Origin: Firm-04 sp003446315
Lineage (GTDB): Bacteria > Bacillota > Clostridia > Oscillospirales > Ruminococcaceae
Reading direction: 5' to 3'
NCBI GenBank assembly: GCA_946530355.1
Contig: CAMNAB010000002.1
Span: 1 to 53,841 of the forward strand
DNA length: 53,841 nt
This document shows, piece by piece, positions 23,785 to 31,813 of the stretch (its first letter is position 1; each line of letters starts with the position of its first letter). Position numbers and translations under genes: made by a program. The notes under the pieces were generated by a model. The model saw nothing but the letters and a program-made list of their open reading frames with translations, made no database searches and was not told the DNA's origin.

Positions 23785-26079
23785 TTTTTCCACCGTTCCT
23801 TTCTGGTTTTCGGATTGTATTGCAGCAGGGGCGAGCGCCGCCTGTTCTGCTTTCAGGGGTTTGAACAGATTCAGCCGGAGTGCATTGGATACGACGCAAA
23901 AGCTCGAAATGCTCATCGCGGCTGCACCGAACATCGGATGCAGGGTGAGACCCAGCGGGGCAAGCACGCCGGCTGCCAGCGGAATGCCGATCAGATTATA
24001 AATGAAAGCCCAAAAGAGGTTTTCGCGGATATTTTTCAGGGTCTTGCGGCTCAGGCGGATGGCATTGACCGCATCGGTCAGGCTGCTGTGCATGAGCACG
24101 ACATCTGCCGCATCAATGGCAATATCCGTTCCGGCACCGATTGCCATTCCGATATCGGCGCGGGTGAGTGCGGGTGCATCGTTGATGCCGTCGCCGATCA
24201 TGCAGACGGTGCCTTTTTCTGCGAGTTCCTGAATGATCTTTTCTTTGCCGTCGGGCAGCACTTCCGCAATGACGCGGTCAACACCGGCTTCCTTTCCGAT
24301 CGCCGCAGCAGTACGGGCATGATCGCCGGTGAGCATGACGGTTTCAATATGCATTTCATGGAGCAAACGAATCGCATCTGCACTGTCCGGCTTCATGATA
24401 TCGGCACAGGCGAGCAAGCCGGAAACGCGGTTTTCCCGCAGGAAAAAGATCGGTGTTTTGCCGGCTTCTGCGAGGTCGAGCGCCTGCTGTTTCAGATGAT
24501 CGGGGATCTCTGCATATGCCGAAACCGCCTGCAAATTGCCTGCACGCAGCGTTTGCCCGCCGCAATCAGCAGAAACGCCGCTGCCGGTCTGTGCAGCAAA
24601 TCCGGTGACTGCCGGGATCGCAATGCCTTTTTCCCGCACGGTATCCATGACGGCGCGTGCAAGCGGATGTTCACTGTGCTGCTCCAAAGCGGCGGCATCG
24701 GTCAGCAGATCGGAAACGGTGCAGTGTTCTGCCGGGATGATATCGGTGACCTGCGGCATGCCGGCAGTTACGGTGCCGGTTTTATCGAGCACAACGGTTC
24801 GGATCCTGCCGGTTTCTTCCAGCGCTGCTGCTGTTTTATAGAGAATACCGTTTCGTGCGCCGACACCGCTGCCGACCATAATGGCGACAGGCGTTGCAAG
24901 ACCGAGTGCGCACGGGCAGCTTATGACGAGGACGGAAACGGCACGGGCGATTGCAAAATCAGCGGGCTTGCCGAGGAGCAGCCAGACGATCAGCGTGACC
25001 GCAGCAATGCCGAGCACTGCCGGGACGAAAATGCCGGAAACTTTATCGGCAGTTTTGGCGATCGGCGCTTTGGTCGCAGCGGCATCTTCCACCATGCGGA
25101 TGATCTGGGAAAGGGTGGTATCCGCACCGGTTCGGGTCGCTTCACAAACCAGATAGCCGGATTGGTTGACGGTACCGGCAAACACATGGCTGCCGGCAGA
25201 TTTATCGGCAGGGATGCTTTCACCGGTCAGCGCTGCTTCATTGACCGCGCCGCTGCCATCCAGCACGATGCCGTCCACAGGGATCTGCATGCCGGGACGG
25301 ACAGCAAACTGCATGCCCTGCCGGATCTGTTCTGCGGGCACTTCCCGTTCCTGACCGTTTTCCAGCAGCAAAGCGGTTTGCGGCGCAAGCTGCATCAGAC
25401 CTTTCAGTGCATTGGTGGTTTTGCCTTTTGCGCGTGCTTCGAGCGTTTTGCCGACGGTAATCAGCGTCAGGATCATGGCGGCGGATTCGAAATATAGCTG
25501 ATGATAATAGAAATCCGGTGTATTGGCAGCCGGGGCTGTCATAGCAAAGAGCATGCAGACGCTCCAGACGAAGGATACCGATGAGCCGAGTGCGACCAGC
25601 GTATCCATATTGGGGGCGCGGTGCAGGAGCGCTTTTGTACCGCTGATGAAGAATTTCTGGTTTATGACCATCACGATGGCGGAAAGCAGGAGCTGCACCA
25701 GACCCAGTGCATAAACATTGCCGGCAAAGAACGCCGGAAGCGGCAGATGCAGCATATGATGCCCCATTGAGACATACATCAGCAGGAGCAGAAACACGAG
25801 GGACGCACACAGACGGCGCAGCAGCTTCGGTGTTTCGGTATCGGTGAGGGCATCCGGCTGTTTGGGTGCGGGATCGGCGGCATTTTGCAGGGATGCACCG
25901 TATCCGGCATCGGTGACGGCTTTGATGACGGCATCCGGTGCGGCAGTTCCTTCCACGCCCATTGCGTTGGTCAGAAGGCTGACCGAACAGGATGTTACGC
26001 CTTCCACGGCGGAAACGGCTTTTTCCACACGCGCACTGCAAGCCGCGCAGCTCATGCCCGTGACATGATATTGTGTCAT
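23569..26079 (-). CDS. copA: copper-exporting P1B-type ATPase CopA with C-terminal CopZ-like domain
   Basis: 836 residues from the ATG spaced correctly from GAGG. An N-terminal heavy-metal domain (GMSCAAC, Cys11/Cys14) is followed by transport helices with the CPC motif in ISCPCALGLATP, the phosphorylation site DKTGTVT, the HP signature SEHPLARA and the hinge GDGINDAPAL. It exports Cu(I) using ATP. Unusually, the last 71 residues (from Met766) form a second, complete heavy-metal domain (GMMCPHC) that looks like a free CopZ chaperone fused in frame. Most CopA carry such domains only at the N-terminus. The gene lies 7 bases after csoR and shares its copper-controlled promoter. Confidence 0.95.
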   Translation of the reverse strand: MTQYHVTGMSCAACSARVEKAVSAVEGVTSCSVSLLTNAMGVEGTAAPDAVIKAVTDAGYGASLQNAADPAPKQPDALTDTETPKLLRRLCASLVFLLLLMYVSMGHHMLHLPLPAFFAGNVYALGLVQLLLSAIVMVINQKFFISGTKALLHRAPNMDTLVALGSSVSFVWSVCMLFAMTAPAANTPDFYYHQLYFESAAMILTLITVGKTLEARAKGKTTNALKGLMQLAPQTALLLENGQEREVPAEQIRQGMQFAVRPGMQIPVDGIVLDGSGAVNEAALTGESIPADKSAGSHVFAGTVNQSGYLVCEATRTGADTTLSQIIRMVEDAAATKAPIAKTADKVSGIFVPAVLGIAAVTLIVWLLLGKPADFAIARAVSVLVISCPCALGLATPVAIMVGSGVGARNGILYKTAAALEETGRIRTVVLDKTGTVTAGMPQVTDIIPAEHCTVSDLLTDAAALEQHSEHPLARAVMDTVREKGIAIPAVTGFAAQTGSGVSADCGGQTLRAGNLQAVSAYAEIPDHLKQQALDLAEAGKTPIFFLRENRVSGLLACADIMKPDSADAIRLLHEMHIETVMLTGDHARTAAAIGKEAGVDRVIAEVLPDGKEKIIQELAEKGTVCMIGDGINDAPALTRADIGMAIGAGTDIAIDAADVVLMHSSLTDAVNAIRLSRKTLKNIRENLFWAFIYNLIGIPLAAGVLAPLGLTLHPMFGAAAMSISSFCVVSNALRLNLFKPLKAEQAALAPAAIQSENQKGTVEKMTNVTLEIKGMMCPHCEAHVRKALEAMEGVTVENVSHEAAKAEIRTASPVTEDVFRKVIADAGYELTGIRQ

Positions 26080-26086
26080 ATGCACC

Positions 26087-26398
26087 TCATTTCATCAGTT
26101 TCTGAACCAAAGCAGCCAGTTCGTCCACGGCGGCATCATCGCCGCTGCGGATGTCGCGCACCACGCAGGTGTGGAGATGGCGCGTCAGCAGATCGCGGTT
26201 GAACGCATTGATTGCTGCACTGACTGCGGCAGACTGTGTCAGAATATCCGCACAATAGGCATCCTGTTCCAGCATATTCTGCAAGCCGCGCACCTGTCCT
26301 TCGATGCGCTTTAAGCGGTTCATCAGTTTTTTGCGTTCTTCATCGGAGCGCACGGTTTTTTTCTCACAGCAAGGACATCGCTTTTCTTTCTCACTCAT
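26087..26398 (-). CDS. csoR: copper-sensing repressor CsoR
   Basis: 103 residues from the ATG after GAGGCATAAT; the longer frame would cover the operator side and is rejected. The all-helical CsoR/RcnR fold shows RLKRIEGQVRGLQNMLEQDAYC. The Cu(I) ligand pattern Cys-His-Cys is complete (Cys49, His74, Cys78; RHLHTC). An N-terminal extra CPCC stretch (residues 8-11) may bind metal too. Copper binding releases the repressor from DNA and turns on copA, the next gene. Confidence 0.95.
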   Translation of the reverse strand: MSEKEKRCPCCEKKTVRSDEERKKLMNRLKRIEGQVRGLQNMLEQDAYCADILTQSAAVSAAINAFNRDLLTRHLHTCVVRDIRSGDDAAVDELAALVQKLMK

Positions 26399-26472
26399 AT
26401 TATGCCTCATTTCCGGGGAGATCCCGCATGATGATTTCGGATTCAGAAAAAGAAGGGTTTGCACAGGAAATC

Positions 26473-26522
26473 AAATACCCCCCTATGGTATCTATTATAT
26501 ACCATAGGGGGGTATTTGTCAA
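26473..26522 (-). promoter_or_regulatory. csoR-copA promoter with double CsoR operator
   Basis: On the minus strand, TTGACA, a 17-base spacer and TATAAT make a consensus promoter. Two copies of the CsoR-type box (ATACCCCCCTATGGTAT and its complement) form a perfect 18-bp inverted repeat at 26473-26490 and 26500-26517. One copy fills the -35/-10 spacer and the other lies past the -10 over the start site. Bound CsoR would block polymerase directly. Confidence 0.85.
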
Positions 26523-26603
26523 GTGCCTTCTGCAAGCATTTCCAAAGCGGCATATTTTCACGAAAACGGGAAATACTGTGTTTTGAAAGGATGGTGAAGC
26601 GCG

Positions 26604-27041
26604 ATGATATGGATCGGGATTCTGACGGCAGCATTGTCCGGCGTACTGATGAGCGTGCAGGGTGTCTGCAATACCGGTGTTTCCAAATCAGCGGGCTTAT
26701 GGACGACCGGTGTATTTGTCTCACTGACCGCCGCAGTGCTTTGTCTGCTGATCCGGATGTTTTCGGACGGGGAGCAGCCGTTTGCGGTGCTTGCCGGCAT
26801 TCGTCCGCGTTACGGATTGCTGGGCGGGGTATTCGGTGCCCTGATTACGGGAACGGTAATGCTCAGCATTTCCAGACTGGGCACAGCGCGTGCAGAGCTT
26901 GTTATTGTCATTTCGCAGCTGATTGCCGCATATGCCATATCGGTCGGCGGATGGCTGGGCGCGGAGCAGGAGCCGTTTGCGTGGCAGAAGCTCGCCGCAC
27001 TGTCTGTATCGCTTGCCGGTGTGATTTGGTACAGCATTTGA
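26604..27041 (+). CDS. DMT-family transporter, YdcZ (DUF606) type
   Basis: 145 residues with about five hydrophobic helices and almost no soluble loops. The start MIWIGILTAALSGVLMSVQGVCN and the later SRLGTARAELVIVISQLIAAY fit the YdcZ half-size DMT transporters, which often work as pairs or fusions. The substrate is unknown. It is divergent from csoR, with the copper operator in between, but I see no copper-type motif and no clear plus-strand promoter in that gap. Confidence 0.8.
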   Translation: MIWIGILTAALSGVLMSVQGVCNTGVSKSAGLWTTGVFVSLTAAVLCLLIRMFSDGEQPFAVLAGIRPRYGLLGGVFGALITGTVMLSISRLGTARAELVIVISQLIAAYAISVGGWLGAEQEPFAWQKLAALSVSLAGVIWYSI

Positions 27042-27101
27042 ACGGTATAAATTGCGCCGATTCGGAAGAATGCATAAAAATTGCGAATCTTGAAAAAATG
27101 C

Positions 27102-27130
27102 TTGATTTTTCAAGCGGATTGTGCTATAAT
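27102..27130 (+). promoter_or_regulatory. promoter of the GGDEF gene
   Basis: TTGATT (27102-27107), 17 bases, TATAAT (27125-27130), about 45 bases before the start codon. Confidence 0.65.
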
Positions 27131-27174
27131 TGCAGTGAAAAAGACGAACGTTTCGATAGATAGGCGGTGATGCT

Positions 27175-29085
27175 ATGCGTTTTGGAGAATATCAGCATAT
27201 TGCGGTCGTTGCAGCAGGCATGGATGAGGAATATCAGGAAAGCGTTCTGCGCGGTATTTTTGATGCTGCCAAGGCGCACAACTGCAATGTTGCATGTTTT
27301 GCCGCATTCGGCGGCGTACTCGGCAGCAGCCGGTATGACACGGGTGAATACAATATCTATTCGCTCGCGCAGTTTGACCGGTTTGATGCCGCTGTTTTGC
27401 TGACAAATACGATCAACAGTGCCGAATTGCGTTCCAATATCATGCATCGGGCAAAGCAGGCCGGGATTCCCGTTGCCGTGCTGGACAGCGATGAAGAACC
27501 GGCATTTTATAATGTGAAGATCGACAATACGGCAGCCATGCGGAAGATGGTGCAGCATGTGATCGAAGTGCACGGCGCAAAAACGATCAATTATATATCG
27601 GGCCCGCTTGCCAATCCGGAAGCAAAGGCACGTTATGAGGCGTTTCTGGATGTGATGACCGAGCATGATCTGACCGCAGATGCGCGGCGGATCTATTTCG
27701 GCGAATTCCGTCCGATCGACGGCAAACAGGCAGTCGAAGCGCTTCTGGCATCCGGAATGAAACTGCCGGATGCGATCATCAGTGCCAATGATGCAATGGC
27801 GCTGGATGCAATGGAAGCCCTGAATCAGCATGGTATCCGGGTGCCGGAAGACGTGATCGTGACCGGTTTTGACCATACCTATTATGCGCGGCATCACAGC
27901 CCGATCCTGACGACCGTCATGCGGCCGCTGTATTATGCCGGATATTGCGCATGCGAGAAAGTCCTCAATCTGATCGGCGAAGATGACGGCCTCAGAGAAA
28001 CAGAGCTGCAGGCGCGTCCGGTCTTTTCGGAAAGCTGCGGCTGTGTGCCGGAAGATCTGAGCGATATCCGTTCTTATAAGGAAAGCACATATAAAACCAT
28101 CAAGTGCATGCGTGCGGATATCTCCCTGCTGAACCGCATGACCTCTGCCCTTGCCGAAACAGAAACGGCTGAGGAGAATTTCCGTGTCATCAGCACTTAT
28201 CTGCATGAACTCGGCTGTTCGGAAGCATGCATCTGCCTGTGCGATGACTGGCAGAATATCTATCAGGATACTGCTGCGGAATATTTGGTAAACGGCTACA
28301 CCAAGCTGATGAGTGCACCGCTGATCTGGCGGGAGAACGAAGTCAGCAGCGTCAGCAGCTTCCAAAGCGCGGATATGTATCCGGTGAAGCCGAAAACGGG
28401 CGGAAACATCAGCTTTTTCCTGCCGCTGCATTTCCGTGAGCGCTGCCTTGGCTATTATATCATCACAAACGGCGATTTCCCGATCCGCAGCATGCTGTGT
28501 CATTCGCTGATGATGAACATAAGCCATTCGCTGGAGCAGGTGCGCAAGCTGCTGAATCTGAACAGTGCGATCAAAGAACTGGATCGGCTTTATGTGATCG
28601 ACCCGCTTTGTAATATTTACAACCGGAACGGATTTATCCGGCTTGCGGATAAAATGTTCAAAGAATGCGTTGCGACGGGCAGCACGATTCTGGTTGCGTT
28701 TATTGACATGGACGGACTCAAACTCATCAATGACAATTACGGTCATGACGAAGGCGATTTTGCGCTGCGCCGTTTGGCGGATGTCATCCATAATACCTGC
28801 GGCGAAGGACAGATCTGTGCACGGTTCGGCGGAGATGAATTCATCATTCTGGGGACGGGCGCTGATCTTCAGGACGGTGCGGAACTGGAACGGATCTTTG
28901 CAAAGAATCTCGCAGAGATGAACCGCATCATCGGAAAGCCGTATATGCTTTCGTCCAGCATCGGCACATTTGTGACGGCTGTCACACCGGATATGAAGCT
29001 GTTTTCGCTGATCTCGAAGGCAGACCAGATCATGTATGAACAAAAAAAAAGAAAAAGAACGTCCCGATATCTGCGGAAGAACTGA
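27175..29085 (+). CDS. cytoplasmic LacI-like sensor/diguanylate cyclase
   Basis: 636 residues with no signal peptide, membrane segment or DNA-binding helices. Residues 8-290 form a LacI/periplasmic-binding-type ligand domain (RYEAFLDVM, PDAIISANDAMALDAMEAL, VPEDVIVTGFDHT). Residues 300-460 look GAF-like, followed by a short coiled linker. A GGDEF domain (about 470-630) has the active motif FGGDEF near 553 and the DMDGLKLINDNYGHDEGD substrate region. The RxxD inhibitory site is absent (GEGQICARFGGDEF). It should make c-di-GMP from GTP under control of a soluble, perhaps sugar-like, ligand. The nearby T4P locus, with a c-di-GMP-binding-type PilB, is the obvious output. Confidence 0.9.
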   Translation: MRFGEYQHIAVVAAGMDEEYQESVLRGIFDAAKAHNCNVACFAAFGGVLGSSRYDTGEYNIYSLAQFDRFDAAVLLTNTINSAELRSNIMHRAKQAGIPVAVLDSDEEPAFYNVKIDNTAAMRKMVQHVIEVHGAKTINYISGPLANPEAKARYEAFLDVMTEHDLTADARRIYFGEFRPIDGKQAVEALLASGMKLPDAIISANDAMALDAMEALNQHGIRVPEDVIVTGFDHTYYARHHSPILTTVMRPLYYAGYCACEKVLNLIGEDDGLRETELQARPVFSESCGCVPEDLSDIRSYKESTYKTIKCMRADISLLNRMTSALAETETAEENFRVISTYLHELGCSEACICLCDDWQNIYQDTAAEYLVNGYTKLMSAPLIWRENEVSSVSSFQSADMYPVKPKTGGNISFFLPLHFRERCLGYYIITNGDFPIRSMLCHSLMMNISHSLEQVRKLLNLNSAIKELDRLYVIDPLCNIYNRNGFIRLADKMFKECVATGSTILVAFIDMDGLKLINDNYGHDEGDFALRRLADVIHNTCGEGQICARFGGDEFIILGTGADLQDGAELERIFAKNLAEMNRIIGKPYMLSSSIGTFVTAVTPDMKLFSLISKADQIMYEQKKRKRTSRYLRKN

Positions 29086-29130
29086 AATATTTCCGCAAAC
29101 CTGAACCATAAACGCAAATATACGACATAG

Positions 29131-29165
29131 AGAGCCGCCGTATCAGAAACAGATACAGCGGCTCT
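29131..29165. terminator. bidirectional terminator between GGDEF and lipoprotein genes
   Basis: AGAGCCGC-GTATC arms pair with GATAC-GCGGCTCT around a 7-base loop, with T/A-rich flanks between convergent genes. Confidence 0.75.
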
Positions 29166-29196
29166 TATTATTTATGAACGAAGACAGAACAATGGT

Positions 29197-30045
29197 TTAT
29201 TCTGCCGGTGCGACCTCAGCCGGAACCTCGGTTTCAGCGGGTGCATCTGCGGGGGTATCAGCAGGTGCTTCTGCTGCGCCGGAAATGCCGGAAACAGTGA
29301 AATCAACTTCGATCTTCGACCACGAAGCAACATCATCCGGATTGATGATCTGTGCAGAATATTCGCCGAATTCACCGGTCGGTTTGCCTGCGGGGGTGTG
29401 TGCGTCATCCGGGAAGCTGCTGACATAGCTGTTCAGGATGTTAGCGCGCATCTCGACATTGTCATCAGAGGAAGTATAGTTTTTCGCAGTGAGCTCGATG
29501 GGGTTGCCGTCCACGCGGATCTCCTTGATCTCAATGTTCATGTTCGGATAGAGTGTGGTGCCGTCCAGAACCTTGACCGCAGCGAACGAAACACCGCTGC
29601 ACTTATAATCGCCGTTCGGATCGCCGGCAACATCAAACTGCGCACCTTTTGTGCCGATATTGACGCTGACGGTATAATCGCCGTCGCCGTCGATATGTGC
29701 GATGCCTGCATCATAGGCGAGAATATCTTCTGCATTGCCCCAATACTGAACATACCACTGACCGTCGGTAATTGCAAGGATCGCATCACCGGAACCGGCA
29801 ACAACAGGTTCTTCGAATTCGGAATTTGAATCGGGGGCAGCGGTGCCTTCTGCGGGAGAATCTGCGTTTTCTTCCGGGGCATCGGTTTCTTCTGCGTTGT
29901 TGTTGTTGCGATCCGGTTCAGAGGAAGAAGTTTTTGTGTTCTCCTTGGAAGATTCCGAATCGGAGGAAGAGGAGCCACCGCATGCGGTACATGCTGCCAG
30001 TACCATAGCGGATGCGCAGATTGCAGCGAGCAATTTTTTATACAT
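29197..30045 (-). CDS. secreted lipoprotein of unknown function
   Basis: 282 residues from the ATG after AGAGG. A lipoprotein signal peptide has lipobox LAAC (Cys about 19). A Ser/Asn/Glu-rich linker follows to about residue 80, then a globular beta-rich domain (about 85-250; AILAITDGQWYVQYWG, IAHIDGDGDYTVSVN), ending in an Ala/Pro/Glu tail of ADTPADAPAE type. The globular part resembles carbohydrate-binding-like beta sandwiches seen in ruminococcal lipoproteins, but I cannot name a family. It is monocistronic. Confidence 0.8.
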   Translation of the reverse strand: MYKKLLAAICASAMVLAACTACGGSSSSDSESSKENTKTSSSEPDRNNNNAEETDAPEENADSPAEGTAAPDSNSEFEEPVVAGSGDAILAITDGQWYVQYWGNAEDILAYDAGIAHIDGDGDYTVSVNIGTKGAQFDVAGDPNGDYKCSGVSFAAVKVLDGTTLYPNMNIEIKEIRVDGNPIELTAKNYTSSDDNVEMRANILNSYVSSFPDDAHTPAGKPTGEFGEYSAQIINPDDVASWSKIEVDFTVSGISGAAEAPADTPADAPAETEVPAEVAPAE

Positions 30046-30133
30046 TGTGAATGACCTCTTTCTTTTGGTTGTTTGGAATGGACTTTCTTCATATCGGTGC
30101 TGAGATGAAAACGGTAAATCAGCACACATATTT

Positions 30134-30162
30134 ATCATACATCGTTTTGGAAAAAAGTGCAA
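30134..30162 (-). promoter_or_regulatory. promoter of the lipoprotein gene
   Basis: On the minus strand, TTGCAC (30157-30162), 17 bases, TATGAT (30134-30139). Confidence 0.6.
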
Positions 30163-30378
30163 GTGGGAAAAAGACGAATGTTCACAAAAATTATAAGCCG
30201 GATTTAAGCAATATAAACAAAGAGAGAAAGTTGAAAAGTGGAATGTAGGATTTTTCAACAAAAACAGGATATGATATGACAATTCAACTTGGTAAATTTA
30301 CTACAAATAGGAATAATCAAATGTGAATTATCATGATAAGTGCCGGAAATTATACAAAAAGTTTTTTTACGACAGGTA

Positions 30379-30407
30379 TTTACAAATTTCTTAAATTGTG
30401 TTATAAT
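30379..30407 (+). promoter_or_regulatory. promoter of the lacI-type gene
   Basis: TTTACA (30379-30384), 17 bases, TATAAT (30402-30407). The remaining leader up to 30513 is very AT-rich and holds no gene. Confidence 0.6.
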
Positions 30408-30513
30408 AAAGAAAAAGTATTCGCTGCCGGCAGTAAAATTATGCTATATTATACTATATTATATATTATCTAATTCAATTGCAGAACGGCAGGAAATAAG
30501 ACGGAGGCATGCC

Positions 30514-31587
30514 ATGAAAAACGGTGTCCGCATGTCTGATATTGCGAAAGAACTGGGTGTCAGCGTTGTCACGGTTTCCAATGCGCTGAACGACCGCGGC
30601 GGTGTGAGTGAGGAGATGCGAAACCGCATCCGAACCCGTGCATCCGAGCTTGGGTATCGTCCGTCTGCACCGCGTACACCCCGGAAAGCTGCACCGGAAG
30701 TGCAGCAGGGCGGCAGTATCGGCATTTTGACCAGCGAACGCTTTGCCGGCGGGCGCGGCACATTTTATTGGTTCCTGACAGCCGGCGTTGCGAAGGAACT
30801 GACGCGCTGCAATCTGTATTCTGTCTATGAAAGCGTGACGGAATCGGATGAAAAAAACTGCGTTTTGCCCCGGATCGCGGCGGAACGGCAGGTGCGCGGC
30901 TTGATTATCGTCGGTCAGCTTTCAACGGATTATCTGGAAAAACTTGCATCTTTGCACATCCCGATGCTGTTTCTGGATTTTTATGATAAGCACAGCGACA
31001 TTGATGCGGTGATCTCGGATAACTATTATGATAGTTATCTGATGACAGACCGGCTGGTCGCACTCGGTCACAAAAAAATCGGGTTTATCGGTTCCGTGAC
31101 GGCAACCAGCAGCATCCATGACCGGTTCCTCGGATATATCCGATGTCTGATGGAGCATAAACTTGAATACCGGCAGGAATGGACGCTGGAAGACCGCCTT
31201 TCCAACGGCTTCACGCTGACGGATTACGATTTCCCGGCAGAAATGCCGACAGCATTCGTCTGCAACTGCGACGAAACGGCATTCCGGGTCATCGGGGATC
31301 TGCAAAGAAAAGGCTATCGTGTGCCGGAAGATATCTCCGTGACAGGATACGATAATTATACAGTATCTGATATGTGCATCCCGGCGATCACGACCGTGGA
31401 AGTCGATCTTTCCGAGATGGCACATACGGCGGTTGTGCTGCTGCTTGCAAGACTGCAAAATCCACAGAAACCCGCAGCACGCCATGTGATACCGGGCAGA
31501 ATCATTATCAAGCAGTCGATGGCGGAGCCGGCAGAAGGATTGGTCGAAACGCCTAAAAAAGAGGGCGAAAATTTGGATGAAACATAG
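30514..31587 (+). CDS. LacI-family transcriptional regulator
   Basis: 357 residues from the ATG after GGAGGCATGCC; a longer frame includes the promoter and is rejected. The N-terminal LacI helix-turn-helix is complete (MSDIAKELGVSVVTVSNALNDRGGVSEEMRNRI), followed by a hinge and a sugar-binding-type core (SIGILTSERFAGG, GHKKIGFIGS, VPEDISVTGYDNY). The effector is unknown. It lies just upstream of the pilC promoter and 1.4 kb downstream of the LacI-like GGDEF gene, whose ligand domain is of the same fold. A shared ligand is possible but unproven. Confidence 0.93.
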   Translation: MKNGVRMSDIAKELGVSVVTVSNALNDRGGVSEEMRNRIRTRASELGYRPSAPRTPRKAAPEVQQGGSIGILTSERFAGGRGTFYWFLTAGVAKELTRCNLYSVYESVTESDEKNCVLPRIAAERQVRGLIIVGQLSTDYLEKLASLHIPMLFLDFYDKHSDIDAVISDNYYDSYLMTDRLVALGHKKIGFIGSVTATSSIHDRFLGYIRCLMEHKLEYRQEWTLEDRLSNGFTLTDYDFPAEMPTAFVCNCDETAFRVIGDLQRKGYRVPEDISVTGYDNYTVSDMCIPAITTVEVDLSEMAHTAVVLLLARLQNPQKPAARHVIPGRIIIKQSMAEPAEGLVETPKKEGENLDET

Positions 31588-31813
31588 TTGCAATCATCAA
31601 TTATCTGTGGTATAATATTTCTATGAATCTATGTGTGGCTATTGCTATGCCCGTTTTCAGATTGACTAACACGGCAGCGTCCGGGACGCGGGGGATGCCG
31701 GTCACGGAAACTGTCCGGCTTGCGCAGCCTGCACACGGATAAACCCTAACGAAGCACCGAATCGCTCATCGGCGCTTCAAAACAATCAAATCAGGCTTGC
31801 AGGAGGTGGTTTT
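31588..31813 (+). promoter_or_regulatory. pilC promoter and long structured leader
   Basis: TTGCAA (31588-31593), 17 bases, TATAAT (31611-31616). The leader of about 190 bases is GC-rich and highly foldable. CGGCA/TGCCG encloses GCGTC-CGG-GACGC, followed by CCGG/CCGG around an ACGGAAACTG loop, the hairpin GGCT-TGCGC-AGCC, and a last stem GAAGC-CCGA/TCGG-GCTTC (about 31751-31778). AGGAGGTGG follows. This is far more structure than a plain 5' UTR and suggests a riboswitch or protein-binding leader. It does not match the c-di-GMP-I consensus I know. Confidence 0.55.

Noticed and set aside
23512..25497. Plus-strand ORF of 661 codons opposite copA
   Set aside because: Its composition (many Cys, His, Arg, Phe) is typical of a frame shadow of an Ala/Gly-rich gene. 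It has no domain and lies wholly over copA.
27124..29109. Minus-strand ORF of 661 codons opposite the GGDEF gene
   Set aside because: Shadow frame without recognisable motifs. The plus-strand gene has clear LacI-like and GGDEF domains.
31640..31790. Known c-di-GMP riboswitch in the pilC leader
   Set aside because: GC-rich stems and a GGGACGC string are present, but the other c-di-GMP-I signatures (CAGGGCAAACC, GCAAAGCC) are missing and I could not align the class II consensus. Kept only as an unassigned structured leader.
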